A stretch of 33,328 nucleotides of DNA from Mycobacterium sp. (GCA_025966225.1 JAOPVI010000050.1:1-33328), one strand, 5' to 3'. Shown: positions 7,526 to 15,679, counted from the stretch's first letter. The notes: a model not told the origin generated them from the sequence alone. Numbers and translations are program-made.

Positions 7526-8110
7526 CTACGACTCCTTCGCGGTGGCACCGATGGCCGCGACGATGTTCGTGTAGGCGCCGCACCGACAGATGTTGCCGCT
7601 CATCCATTCTCGGATCTCTTCGTCGGATCCGGCGTGCCCTTCCTGAATGCAGCCAAGCCCCGACATGACCTGACCGGACGTGCAGTAGCCGCACTGAAGG
7701 GCGTCGGTATCGATGAACGCCTGTTGGAGCGGATGGAGCCTGCCGTGCTCGGCTACGCCCTCGATGGTGCGAAGCTCGGCGCCGTCGTGCATGACGGCAA
7801 GCGTCAGGCAGGAGTTCACCCGCGTGCCGTCCACCAGGATGGTGCACGCTCCGCAAGCGCCCTGATCACACCCCTTCTTGGTACCCGTGAGGCCGGCGCG
7901 CTCACGCAGCATGTCCAGAAGCGAGGTGCGGTTGTCGACGGTGAATTCCTTCTGCTCGCCGTTGATCCGCAGCCGAACGACGGAGGTTTCGCCTTGCGCG
8001 GGTGGGGATTCGGGCGCACTTCCCGACAGCAACGACCCGGCAACGACGACGACGCCACCCGCCGCCACGGACGCACCAACGAACGTCCGACGGTTGAGCT
8101 CGGGAGTCAC
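7526..8110 (-). CDS. paoA: Aldehyde oxidoreductase, 2Fe-2S subunit with Tat signal (PaoA-like)
   Basis: A 194-residue small subunit carrying two [2Fe-2S] clusters. The plant-ferredoxin cluster uses C81, C86, C89 and C101 (KGCDQGACGACTILVDG). The second uses C140, C143, C175 and C177 (LQCGYCTSGQ and ICRCGAY). The N-terminus from the GTG at 8110 is TPELNRRTFVGASVAAGGVV, a twin-arginine export signal with RR at 7-8 and a hydrophobic stretch. This would carry the folded complex across the membrane, as in the periplasmic PaoABC enzyme. The start was chosen for this signal; longer readings run antisense through the next gene. A 41-bp gap separates it from the upstream 4-TM membrane protein gene, so they may share a transcript. 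Confidence 0.87.
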   Translation of the reverse strand: MTPELNRRTFVGASVAAGGVVVVAGSLLSGSAPESPPAQGETSVVRLRINGEQKEFTVDNRTSLLDMLRERAGLTGTKKGCDQGACGACTILVDGTRVNSCLTLAVMHDGAELRTIEGVAEHGRLHPLQQAFIDTDALQCGYCTSGQVMSGLGCIQEGHAGSDEEIREWMSGNICRCGAYTNIVAAIGATAKES

Positions 8111-8151
8111 TGACGCGAGGCTACCCCGCGTTCCTGGGAGGCCCCTTGACG

Positions 8152-8571
8152 CTAGGAGCGGGCGCTGCGCTTGTCGTCGGGCAGCAGCAGCGACAGCAGC
8201 CAGCTGACGATCGACAACATGATCGCCGCCCAGATCGCCGACCACCAGAAGTCGCTGACGTGAAGCCCCCAACCCGTGGTGGTGTCGGTGATCCACGAGG
8301 TAATCCACAACATCAACGCATTGATGACGACGTGGATCAGCCCCAGCGTCAGGATGTAGAGCGGTATCGCGATGAACTGCACGATCGGTTTGATGAATGC
8401 GTTGACGATGCCGAAGATCACGGCGACGACGAAGATGATGCCGATCCTCTTGACCAGATCCCCTTCGCCGCCGACGAAGTAGATGCTGCGAGGAAGGATC
8501 AGGGTCACGACCCACAGCGCGATGCCGGTGAACCCGGCCCGAACGAGAAATTGCCCCATTCGCCGGATCAT
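8152..8571 (-). CDS. Small 4-TM membrane protein, phage-holin-family IV / YvlD type
   Basis: A 139-residue integral membrane protein with about four hydrophobic segments: FTGIALWVVTLILP (~14-27), IGIIFVVAVIFGIVNAFI (~43-60), FIAIPLYILTLGLIHVVINA (~66-85) and WWSAIWAAIMLSIVSWLLSL (~109-128). The pattern, including IFGIVNAFIKPIV, is that of the widespread chromosomal phage-holin-4_2 family, which despite its name is found in bacteria without prophage context. Function unknown. The tail DDKRSARS is basic. Start ATG at 8571 was chosen; a Met four codons later (8559) is possible. It sits between cobF and the aldehyde oxidoreductase operon on the same strand. Confidence 0.75.
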   Translation of the reverse strand: MIRRMGQFLVRAGFTGIALWVVTLILPRSIYFVGGEGDLVKRIGIIFVVAVIFGIVNAFIKPIVQFIAIPLYILTLGLIHVVINALMLWITSWITDTTTGWGLHVSDFWWSAIWAAIMLSIVSWLLSLLLPDDKRSARS

Positions 8572-8639
8572 GCCATCTGCAACCGATCCCCTTGCGGCCG
8601 AGCTCCTTGCCCCAGCGGCACTCCGAACCCTGGCTGCCC

Positions 8640-9395
8640 TCAAGCCGGGGGCCGCAGCAGGTACGTGTCCATGATCCAGCCATGACGCTCGCGAGCCTCG
8701 GCGCGCACGGTCGCGATCTGCTCCCCCACCCCGCCGACGGTGCCCGCGACGAGTAGCTCGTCCGGCGTGCCAAGGTAGGCGCCCCACCAGATGTTGGTCT
8801 CGGGCGGACATTCGAGGAATGCGCAGTCCCCGTCGAGCATCACGACGGCCGCTCCCGACAGACCCGCCGCGCGCAACCGCCTGCCCGTGGTGATGAGCAC
8901 CGGCTCGCCGATGTCGTTGAGCGGGATACGGTGTCGGGCCGTGAGCGCCTGGATGGCAGTGATGCCAGGGATCACGTCGTAGTTGACGTCGATGCGTTCA
9001 GCGACTAGCTCCAGAATCCGCAACGTGCTGTCGTACAACGACGGGTCACCCCACGCGAGGAACGCTCCGATGCCGTCGTCGGGTAGCTCGTCGAGCAGCG
9101 CCTTGGCCCACACCTCCGCGCGAGCCGCATGCCAGTCCGCGACGGCCTGCCGGTAGTCCCCGTCCTTCGCGCGCTTGGGATCGGCGAGTTCGACGAAGCG
9201 GTAGCCTGGTTCGCGGATGAAGCGGGTGCAGACCTCGCGACGGAAGGACACGAGGTCGTCCTCCACTGCGCCTTTCTTGGGGCCCTTGTCCATGGCGAAG
9301 AACACGTCGGTCTCGTTGAGCGCGGCCACGGCCTGGGCCGTCACGTAACTCGGGTCGCCCGCTCCGATGCCGATGACGTGTATCCGGCGCGTCAT
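8640..9395 (-). CDS. cobF: Precorrin-6A synthase (deacetylating)
   Basis: A 251-residue SAM-dependent methyltransferase of the aerobic cobalamin pathway. It methylates C1 of precorrin-5 with loss of the acetyl group. The tetrapyrrole methylase N-terminus RRIHVIGIGAGDPSYVT is present, as are the CobF-specific FFAMDKGPKKG, AFLAWGDPSLYDSTLRILE and NYDVIPGITAIQALTARHRI. Length is typical. The ATG at 9395 has a GGGGG stretch just upstream and a possible GATACT -10 box at 9405-9410. No other cob gene is in view, so this step is encoded apart from the main cluster. From memory, M. tuberculosis has lost cobF while many other mycobacteria keep it. The divergent neighbour is an AurF-like oxygenase. Confidence 0.9.
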   Translation of the reverse strand: MTRRIHVIGIGAGDPSYVTAQAVAALNETDVFFAMDKGPKKGAVEDDLVSFRREVCTRFIREPGYRFVELADPKRAKDGDYRQAVADWHAARAEVWAKALLDELPDDGIGAFLAWGDPSLYDSTLRILELVAERIDVNYDVIPGITAIQALTARHRIPLNDIGEPVLITTGRRLRAAGLSGAAVVMLDGDCAFLECPPETNIWWGAYLGTPDELLVAGTVGGVGEQIATVRAEARERHGWIMDTYLLRPPA

Positions 9396-9424
9396 GGGAC
9401 CCCCAGTATCCGGTACCCGGGGTA

Positions 9425-9454
9425 TTGACATCTCGGACGGGGCGTCATTAGATT
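9425..9454 (+). promoter_or_regulatory. Sigma70-type promoter upstream of the AurF-like gene
   Basis: TTGACA (9425-9430), an 18-base spacer and TAGATT (9449-9454). The -35 is a perfect consensus match. The expected transcript start near 9461 leaves a leader of about 58 bases before the ATG at 9520. Directly upstream is an 11-base palindrome TACCCGGGGTA (9414-9424) that could bind a regulator of this gene or of divergent cobF. Confidence 0.6.
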
Positions 9455-9519
9455 TTGGAGCATAACGTCGGCAGTCGGATGTCGACGACGAGCGTTTGCG
9501 CGAAGAGTGGGCGGTTGAG

Positions 9520-10746
9520 ATGACTCTTTCCCCTGAATCGGTCCGGCAGGCCAATGCCTCCACCCGCGAAGAGTTCTCGGAGCGACTGCTGCGCGGCTCG
9601 GTCAAGAAGTACTACGAGCCCATCGTCGACATCGACTGGGACGCCGAACTGGATCCCGACAAGTTCTTCCTGCCCGCCAAGGTGGTGTCGCTGTACGGGA
9701 CGCCGATGTGGGACGCGATGACCCGTGCGCAGCAGATCGAACTGTCCCGCCAGGAACTGGTCAACACGCTGTCGGCAGGCATCTGGTTCGAGAACATCCT
9801 CAACCAGGCCATCCTCCGGACGCTCATGCACCAGGACCCCACCGCCAACGCAACCCACTACGCGCTGACGGAAATGGGCGACGAGACGCGCCACATGGTG
9901 ATGTTCGGCAAGGCCATCGAGCGCGTCGGCGCAAAGCCCATCCAGCCCCGGTGGTATCAGCGGGTGATCATCAACGCACTCCCGCTCGCGTTCAAGGGCG
10001 CGCTGCTGTGGGTCGCCGCGCTGATCGGCGAGGAGATCTTCGACTCACTACAACGCCAAATGATGGACGATGACGAGCTGCAGCCAATGGTGCAGCGGCT
10101 CATGCGGATTCACGTGACCGAGGAAGCCAGGCACATTCAGTTCGCGCGCGACGGCGTCCGCAAGCGCGTTGGCGACATGCCGCGACTGAACCGGTGGTGG
10201 GTGGCCAACCTCAACGGTGTCGGCGGTTACTTCTTCCGGTTCCTGTTCACCAACCGGGTGCAGTACCGTCGCGTCGGCCTCGACGCGCGCCAGGCCCGTC
10301 GCATGGCACGCCGCAGCCCGTACCGTCACGAGGTCCAGATCATGGGGTTCGCGCCGCTGGCGGCATTCCTCGACGAGGTCGGGTTGATGGGCCGGGTCGC
10401 GCGCCGGATGTGGCGACGCACCAACTTCCTCCCGCCCAAGACGGTGGCCGTCGAGTCCGGTCCCGACGTGGCAGGCGGGTTCGAGACGCTCTACGACGGC
10501 CCGGCCACGTTGCGAGTCGCCGACGACGACCACTCCGTTCGCGTGCGACTCACCGGCCGCTTGGATCCGATCGACGGCAAGTACCACTGGCGCGGAACGG
10601 TTTTCGGTACGCTGCCCGACGAGGTGCTCAAGCGACCCGAGGCGCTGCTGACCGCGAATGGCCGCACTGCTGCGGCGCGGCTCACCGAGCGCTCACCCCA
10701 GGGCGGCTACTCGGTGACCGGCACGGGCGCCCCGCCCTTCGCCTGA
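9520..10746 (+). CDS. AurF-like diiron oxygenase with C-terminal DUF4873 domain
   Basis: A 408-residue protein. Residues ~1-300 are an AurF-family (p-aminobenzoate N-oxygenase) four-helix diiron domain. The ligand pattern is E91 (WFEN), E122 and H125 (DETRH), E171 or E172 (GEEIF), H198, E202 and H205 (HVTEEARH). This includes the extra His that marks AurF among ferritin-like enzymes. Residues ~320-405 (GPATLRVADDDHSVRVRLTG through GRLDPIDGKYHWRGTVFG) fit DUF4873, an actinobacterial add-on often seen next to oxygenases. The role is unknown: AurF oxidises arylamines to nitro compounds, and mycobacterial relatives are uncharacterised to my knowledge. The ATG at 9520 was preferred to a TTG at 9496. 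The last 40 bases overlap the convergent MFS gene. Confidence 0.8.
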   Translation: MTLSPESVRQANASTREEFSERLLRGSVKKYYEPIVDIDWDAELDPDKFFLPAKVVSLYGTPMWDAMTRAQQIELSRQELVNTLSAGIWFENILNQAILRTLMHQDPTANATHYALTEMGDETRHMVMFGKAIERVGAKPIQPRWYQRVIINALPLAFKGALLWVAALIGEEIFDSLQRQMMDDDELQPMVQRLMRIHVTEEARHIQFARDGVRKRVGDMPRLNRWWVANLNGVGGYFFRFLFTNRVQYRRVGLDARQARRMARRSPYRHEVQIMGFAPLAAFLDEVGLMGRVARRMWRRTNFLPPKTVAVESGPDVAGGFETLYDGPATLRVADDDHSVRVRLTGRLDPIDGKYHWRGTVFGTLPDEVLKRPEALLTANGRTAAARLTERSPQGGYSVTGTGAPPFA

Positions 10747-11906
10747 CGTACCGCGACGCCAAGCAGGACGACGGCGAAGACGGCACCGACTGCGCCCGAG
10801 ATCAGCAACGGCAATTGACCGTTCGTGCCCCACAGCAGGCCGGCCCACACCCCGGCGATCAACATCGCAAAGCCCGCCGCACCCAGGAACACGCCCTGCG
10901 CACTGGCTTGAAGGTCGTGGCCCGTCAAGGACGAGATCCAGGCCTTGCCAACGCCGTCGGTGCAACCCGTGAAGATCCCGTAGACGCCGATCAACAACCA
11001 GGCCGCCAACGGGTCGTCGGTCATCCCGAGCCCGCCGTAGCCAATTGCGAAGAACACCAGCCCGATTCCGAACACGGCTGGTTTCGAAAGCCGATCCGCG
11101 AGCACCCCTGCGGGATAGCTGACGAGTGCGTACACCGCGTTGTAGCCGACGTAGGCGAGAATCACCTCGACGACGGAGAATCCGATTTCGTTCAGCCGCA
11201 ACAGGAGCAGCGCGTCCGGGAAGTTCACGATGCCGAACGCGACCAACAGGGCCGTCACCCGCCAGTACCCACCCGGCAGATCGCGCACCCTGGCGAACAG
11301 CGCCGGCCGGACGGCGGCCACCACCCGGCGACGCTCACGCGTGGCGAACACCAGCGCGACGCTCAGCACGGCCGGGACGACGGCGACCCACAGCAGCGGC
11401 GCGATCTGATGGTCGAGCAACTCGTATCCGGCCAGCCCGAGCAGCGGGCCGACCACCGCGCCTGCAGTGTCCATCGCGCGGTGGAATCCGAACACCCGCC
11501 CGCGCGCGGCATCGTCGACGTCGGCCACCAACAGTGCATCGCGAGGCGCCCCCCGCAGTCCCTTGCCGAGCCGGTCGACGACCCGGCCCGCCAGCACTCC
11601 CGGCCATGCGGCGAACGCCGCCACCATTACCTTGCCGAGTGCGGCGAGCCCGTATCCGGTGGCGATGAGCGGACGACGGGCATAACGGTCACCCAATGGT
11701 CCCGACGCGAGCTTGGTCAACGCCGCCGCGCCCTCGGCAGCGCCCTCGATGGCACCCACCACGGCGACCGGTGCTCCGAGCACCGCGGTCAGGTAGATCG
11801 GGAGCAGCGGATAGAGCAGCTCGCTCGCGGTGTCCTGGAGGAACGACACCGCCGACAGCACCCGCACGTTTCGGGTCAGCCATGGCGCCGGCACTCGACC
11901 CATCAT
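10707..11906 (-). CDS. MFS transporter
   Basis: A 399-residue major facilitator with about 12 hydrophobic segments. The loop 2-3 signature reads GPLGDRYARRPLI, and the second-half equivalent is AGVLADRLSKPAVFGIG. VVDRLGKGLRGAPRDALLV resembles proteins annotated as uncharacterised actinobacterial MFS permeases. The substrate cannot be predicted. Two Met codons begin the frame (11904 and 11901). It is divergent from the KstR-controlled LLM oxidoreductase across a 50-base gap holding the KstR operator, so it could belong to the same regulon. Its 3' end runs 40 bases into the convergent AurF-like gene, ending at TAG 10707-10709. Confidence 0.85.
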   Translation of the reverse strand: MMGRVPAPWLTRNVRVLSAVSFLQDTASELLYPLLPIYLTAVLGAPVAVVGAIEGAAEGAAALTKLASGPLGDRYARRPLIATGYGLAALGKVMVAAFAAWPGVLAGRVVDRLGKGLRGAPRDALLVADVDDAARGRVFGFHRAMDTAGAVVGPLLGLAGYELLDHQIAPLLWVAVVPAVLSVALVFATRERRRVVAAVRPALFARVRDLPGGYWRVTALLVAFGIVNFPDALLLLRLNEIGFSVVEVILAYVGYNAVYALVSYPAGVLADRLSKPAVFGIGLVFFAIGYGGLGMTDDPLAAWLLIGVYGIFTGCTDGVGKAWISSLTGHDLQASAQGVFLGAAGFAMLIAGVWAGLLWGTNGQLPLLISGAVGAVFAVVLLGVAVRQAKGGAPVPVTE

Positions 11907-11931
11907 GCCGGACGGTTCCGTGCCGCAAAAT

Positions 11932-11949
11932 TAGAACGTGTTCTAGTAT
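11932..11949 (+). promoter_or_regulatory. KstR-type operator overlapping a -10 box
   Basis: TAGAACGTGTTCTA (11932-11945) matches the KstR consensus TnnAACnnGTTnnA at every fixed position and is a near-perfect palindrome. KstR is the TetR-family repressor of cholesterol catabolism in actinobacteria. The right end of the palindrome overlaps TAGTAT (11944-11949), a good mycobacterial -10 box lying 7 bases before the ATG at 11957. Repressor binding would therefore occlude the promoter, and the transcript would be leaderless. Confidence 0.75.
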
Positions 11950-11956
11950 CGGGCTC

Positions 11957-12832
11957 ATGCGGTTTACCTATGCGGAGTCAATGACCGATCCCACGTACTA
12001 CATCCCGCTGGCGAAGGCAGCCGACGAGGCCGGGTATCACGCGATGACCATCGCGGACAGCATCGCCTACCCTTTCGAGTCGGATTCGAAGTACCCGTAC
12101 ACCGAGGACGGCAACCGCGAGTTCCTGGACGGCAAGGCCTTCATCGAGACCTTCGCGCTGATCGGGGCACTGTCCGCGGTGACGACGCGGCTGCACTTCA
12201 ACATCTTCGTGCTCAAGCTGCCGATCCGTCCCCCCGCACTGGTGGCCAAGCAGGCCGGTTCGCTGGCCGCCCTGTTCGACAACCGGCTCGGCCTCGGCGT
12301 CGGCACCAGTCCCTGGCCGGAGGACTACGAGCTCATGGGCGTGCCGTTCGCCAAGCGCGGCAAGCGGATGGACGAGTGCATCGACATCATCAAGGGCCTG
12401 ACCACCGGCGACTACTTCGAGTACCACGGCGAGTTCTACGACATCCCCAAGATCAAGATGACACCGGCGCCGACCAAACCGGTGCCGATCCTCGTCGGCG
12501 GACACGCCGACGTCGCGCTGCGGCGGGCCGCGCGCAACGACGGCTGGATGCACGGCGGTGGGGATCTCGGTGATCCGGAAGCGCTCGACCGACTCATCGA
12601 CCGACTCAAGAAGTTTCGGGAAGAAGAGGACCGGACGGGCCCGTTCGAGATCCACGTGATGTCGCTCGACGCGTATACGCCGGACGGTATCAAGCGCCTC
12701 GAGGACAAGGGCGTCACCGACGTCATGGTCGGTTTCCGGATCCCCTACGTCCTCGGGCCGGACACCCAGCCGCTGGACAGCAAGATCCGTAAGCTCGAGC
12801 GCTTCGCGGAGAACGTCATCGCGAAGGTGTAA
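11957..12832 (+). CDS. LLM-class F420-dependent oxidoreductase, predicted KstR regulon member
   Basis: A 291-residue luciferase-like (beta/alpha)8 protein of the F420-dependent group. Family features are the opening [35 protein letters not shown] in the third strand region, the phosphate-binding [37 protein letters not shown] and the [21 protein letters not shown] block. The start ATG at 11957 sits 7 bases downstream of a -10 box overlapped by a perfect KstR operator, so expression is predicted to rise during sterol growth. From memory, an LLM oxidoreductase at the corresponding M. tuberculosis locus (Rv0940c) is also listed as KstR controlled. The substrate may be a sterol-derived ketone or aldehyde, but that is inference. 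The last 17 bases overlap the convergent SDR. Confidence 0.83.
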   Translation: MRFTYAESMTDPTYYIPLAKAADEAGYHAMTIADSIAYPFESDSKYPYTEDGNREFLDGKAFIETFALIGALSAVTTRLHFNIFVLKLPIRPPALVAKQAGSLAALFDNRLGLGVGTSPWPEDYELMGVPFAKRGKRMDECIDIIKGLTTGDYFEYHGEFYDIPKIKMTPAPTKPVPILVGGHADVALRRAARNDGWMHGGGDLGDPEALDRLIDRLKKFREEEDRTGPFEIHVMSLDAYTPDGIKRLEDKGVTDVMVGFRIPYVLGPDTQPLDSKIRKLERFAENVIAKV

Positions 12833-13748
12833 CCGCTCCGGCCGGCACCGTGGTCCCGGTCAATTGCTCGGCGACCACCCACAGCGACGCCGCCAGATCG
12901 ACGCCACGCGTGGAACGCGGCAGGTCCAGCTTCTTGGTTGGTCCGACCAGCCCAACGCGGCTCGGGCCGTAGTACGCGCCCTGCCTCGCGTCCGGGTCCG
13001 TCGCCGCGAACAGCAGCGGTTCGGTGCCAGGCACCACGTCCTGTGACGGCAGGATCGGCAGGTCGAGCATCGGGTTGAACCGCTTCTTCTCGCGCCCCAG
13101 GTTCGGGCCTGCGCTCTGCAGGTTCGTGCGCGTGTAACCGGGATGCGCGATGGCGCTCAACAGATTCCAGCCGTGCTCGTCGGCGATGCGCGCGAGGTGC
13201 AACCCGAGCAGCAGATCCGCCAGCTTGGACTGCGCGTAGGCCTTGACGGGACTGTAGGACTCCGCGGACTGCAGGTCGCGGAAGTTGATGCGGCCCAAGT
13301 TCGCGGCCCCACTGGCCATCGTCGCGACGCGCGGCGATTCGGCCGAGAGCACCAGCGGTAGAAGTAGATTCGTCAGCGCGAACGGTCCGAGAAAGTTCGT
13401 GCCGAACTGAAGCTCGAAGCCGTCGGCGGTGGTCATGCGCCGCGGCACCGCCATCACCCCGGCGTTGTTGATCAGCACGTCGATCGGTCGGCCCTCGGCG
13501 TGCAACCCATCGGCGAACGCCCGCACGCTGGCCAGGTCCGCCAGGTCGAGGCGGCGCACCTCGAGGACCGCGTCGGGCACGTCGCGGCGGATGTCGTCGG
13601 CGGCGGCGCTGCCCTTGGCCTCGTCGCGCACGGCCATCACGACGTGGCCGCCTGCCGCGGAGATCCGTCGGGCCGCCTCCTTGCCCGTGCCGCTGTTGGC
13701 TCCGGTGATGACGACGAAGCGTCCGGCCTGATCGGTGACTTGGTACAT
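12816..13748 (-). CDS. SDR oxidoreductase (protochlorophyllide/retinol dehydrogenase-like)
   Basis: A 310-residue NADP-dependent SDR of the RDH/WW-domain oxidoreductase type. The cofactor loop is [14 protein letters not shown] near residue 15, followed by MAVRDEAKG. The structural NNAGVMAVP motif is near residue 95, the catalytic Ser is in [12 protein letters not shown], and YAQSK supplies the catalytic Tyr and Lys. [10 protein letters not shown] follows. The ATG at 13748 has GGAG seven bases upstream and gives the correct domain start; a longer frame runs into the TetR gene and is not real. Divergent from the TetR regulator, with three palindromic boxes between them, it is the likely target of that regulator. 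Substrate unknown. Confidence 0.85.
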   Translation of the reverse strand: MYQVTDQAGRFVVITGANSGTGKEAARRISAAGGHVVMAVRDEAKGSAAADDIRRDVPDAVLEVRRLDLADLASVRAFADGLHAEGRPIDVLINNAGVMAVPRRMTTADGFELQFGTNFLGPFALTNLLLPLVLSAESPRVATMASGAANLGRINFRDLQSAESYSPVKAYAQSKLADLLLGLHLARIADEHGWNLLSAIAHPGYTRTNLQSAGPNLGREKKRFNPMLDLPILPSQDVVPGTEPLLFAATDPDARQGAYYGPSRVGLVGPTKKLDLPRSTRGVDLAASLWVVAEQLTGTTVPAGAVTPSR

Positions 13749-13785
13749 GAATGCGCTCCATTCGGGTTGGTGGTCCGGCGTTAGA

Positions 13786-13851
13786 GACCGATGGTCGCTA
13801 ACTGTTCCGAAGTTAACAGACCGTCGGTCGCTAGGCAAGAGACCGGTGGTA
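13786..13851. promoter_or_regulatory. Three-copy palindromic operator array in the SDR/TetR divergent region
   Basis: Three copies of GACCGnnGGTC occur between the divergent starts: GACCGATGGTC (13786-13796), GACCGTCGGTC (13819-13829) and GACCGGTGGTA (13841-13851). The first two share the right flank GCTA. Centre-to-centre distances are 33 and 22 bases, or three and two turns of helix, so all face one side. An inverted repeat TAACT...AGTTA lies between sites 1 and 2. They are most simply read as operators of the adjacent TetR regulator. Confidence 0.7.
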
Positions 13852-13869
13852 TGTAATGCTGTACCCGTG

Positions 13870-14535
13870 ATGTCCTTCGTCCGTGCACACAGCCCTGAGC
13901 AGCGGGAAGTCCGGCGCACTGCGATCCTGGACACCGCCAGGGCAATGCTGAACGAGATGCCCGTCGCCGACATCACGCTCAACGGACTGAGCAGGCGGGC
14001 ATGCATGGCCAAGTCCAACGTGCTGCGATACTTCGAGTCCCGCGAGGCCGTGCTGCTCGAGTTGTGCGCCGAGGCGCTAGCCGAGTGGATCGCCGAGCTC
14101 GAGCCCGCGCTTGCGCACGCCATCGACCCCGCTGACCCCGTCACGGTGCGGACCGACCGGGTCGCCGACGTCATCGCCGCGTCACTGGCCGCCCGCCCGA
14201 CGCTGTGCGATCTGATGAGCACGCAGGCCACCGTGCTCGAACACAACATCTCGACCGAGACGGTGCTGCGGTACAAGCGCGCGAGCATCGCGAACGTCGA
14301 ACAACTCGCCGCGCTGGTCCTGCTCCACCTGCCCGAACTCGGCAAGGAGCGGGCGGCTCGCTTCACCACCCTCGCCGCGTTGATGGCCACCGCGGTGTGG
14401 ACGCACGCTCAGGTCCCGCCCGCGGTGGTCGCGGCGTACGAATCCGACGCGTCGCTGGGGGGCTACCGGTTGGACTTCACGACGGCGCTTCGCGACGCAC
14501 TCGAGGTCATCCTGGCCGGCCTGCTCAGCCAATGA
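13870..14535 (+). CDS. TetR-family transcriptional regulator
   Basis: A 221-residue TetR-type repressor. The N-terminal DNA-binding domain is residues ~11-60: [20 protein letters not shown], then [21 protein letters not shown] with the recognition helix at [12 protein letters not shown], followed by REAVLLEL. The rest is a helical ligand-binding domain with no sequence clue to its ligand. A GTG immediately precedes the ATG at 13870 and could be used instead, adding one residue. It is divergent from an SDR with three helically phased palindromes in the gap, which suggests autoregulation and control of the SDR. Its last 11 bases overlap the convergent ROK gene. Confidence 0.85.
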   Translation: MSFVRAHSPEQREVRRTAILDTARAMLNEMPVADITLNGLSRRACMAKSNVLRYFESREAVLLELCAEALAEWIAELEPALAHAIDPADPVTVRTDRVADVIAASLAARPTLCDLMSTQATVLEHNISTETVLRYKRASIANVEQLAALVLLHLPELGKERAARFTTLAALMATAVWTHAQVPPAVVAAYESDASLGGYRLDFTTALRDALEVILAGLLSQ

Positions 14536-15679
14536 GCGCGTCCACCGCACGCGGACTCAGCACTTCGTCGAGCACCATCGCCGCCGTGCCCGCGACCGCG
14601 GAGTGACTGCCGTGCGCAGCGGGCACCACCTCGAGCTCGCGCGTCGACATCGCTGTTGCATTGCCGTACAGCGTCTCTCGTAGGCCCGCGACGAAGGTCT
14701 CATAGGCACCTGCGAGATCGCCTGCGATGACGAGCACCTTGGGATTGAGGAGGTTGACCGCCGAGGCGACGACTTCGCCGATGTGTCGGCCGCTGTCGCG
14801 GATCATGCGGCGTGCCTCTGGGTCGCCTGCGTGCGCTAGCTCGACGACGTCGCGCATGTGCCGTACCGCATAGCCCTGCTGCTGGAGCGCGTGCACCACC
14901 GCCCAGCCACCCGCGATCGCCTCGAGGCAACCCGTGTCGCCACATCGGCATGGAACACCTCGTGCCGCAGCGGTCTTGTTGTGCCCGAACTCCCCCGCGG
15001 CCTGCCAGGCGCCGCGCTGCAGCACGCCACCCGAGATGATCCCAGCACCGAGCCCCGTCGACACCTTGAGCACCAGCAGATCGTCGTGCCGCTGGAGTTC
15101 ACCACCGCGCTCGCCGAGTGCGATGGCGTTGGCATCGTTGTCGAGTAGCACCGGAACGCCCGAAAGCCGGTGCAGCTCCCCGAAGTACGGGCGCAGTTCG
15201 ACGCCATCCCAGCCACGCAGGATGGGCGAGTCGCGACTGCAGCCCCGCTCCCGATCGACGGGCCCAGGCAAGCTGAGGCCGACGCCGTAGACGGGCACGT
15301 CGCGGTGATTCTCCAGCAGCACGTCGAGTCGCTTGACGACGTCCGACATCAAGTCGTCGGGACCGAGCGCGACCTCCTGGTCGATGTCCGAGGTGGCGAC
15401 GAGCTCGCCAGCCAGGTTGCAGATCGCCATCCGCGTGCGGCTGATTCCGATCGCCACGCACGCGACGACGCCTGCGTCGGCGTCGAACGTCAACAGGGTG
15501 GCGGGGCGACCGCCGGTGGAGGCCGCCTGCTCACTCTCTGCGACGAGGCCAAGGTCGAGCAGCGCGGCCACCCTGGCGGCTACCGCGGTGCGCGACAACG
15601 TGGTGAGTTGGCCCAGTTCGGCGCGCGTGGTGTCCCGCAGTTCCCTAATCAGGGCGAAGACATCGCCAGCGCTCGTCAC
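14525..15679 (-). CDS. ROK-family transcriptional regulator / sugar kinase-like protein
   Basis: A 384-residue ROK protein. Residues ~1-60 form a winged helix-turn-helix (LTTLSRTAVAARVAALLDLGLV), which marks a NagC/Mlc/XylR-type regulator rather than a plain kinase. The actin-like kinase fold follows, with VGLSLPGPVD, LLDNDANAIALGERG and LKVSTGLGAGIISGG. The zinc signature is CRCGDTGCLEAIAGG (CxCGxxGCLE), preceded by the family His in GEFGHNK. The inducer is presumably a sugar or sugar phosphate. The start is GTG at 15679. It is divergent from an AraJ/YdhP-like MFS gene, which it may control. A weak inverted repeat AAGTTGTGCCACTT (15705-15718) lies in the gap. Confidence 0.87.
   Translation of the reverse strand: MTSAGDVFALIRELRDTTRAELGQLTTLSRTAVAARVAALLDLGLVAESEQAASTGGRPATLLTFDADAGVVACVAIGISRTRMAICNLAGELVATSDIDQEVALGPDDLMSDVVKRLDVLLENHRDVPVYGVGLSLPGPVDRERGCSRDSPILRGWDGVELRPYFGELHRLSGVPVLLDNDANAIALGERGGELQRHDDLLVLKVSTGLGAGIISGGVLQRGAWQAAGEFGHNKTAAARGVPCRCGDTGCLEAIAGGWAVVHALQQQGYAVRHMRDVVELAHAGDPEARRMIRDSGRHIGEVVASAVNLLNPKVLVIAGDLAGAYETFVAGLRETLYGNATAMSTRELEVVPAAHGSHSAVAGTAAMVLDEVLSPRAVDALIG

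Noticed and set aside
8152..8571. Prophage holin
   Set aside because: No other phage gene nearby; this holin-named family is common as an ordinary chromosomal membrane protein.
11932..11945. LexA/SOS box upstream of the LLM oxidoreductase
   Set aside because: Mycobacterial SOS boxes need four bases between GAAC and GTTC; here there are two, which fits KstR instead.
10194..11984. Nearly 600-codon plus-strand open frame across the MFS gene
   Set aside because: It runs out of frame through the AurF gene and antisense to a clear 12-span transporter; no recognisable domain.
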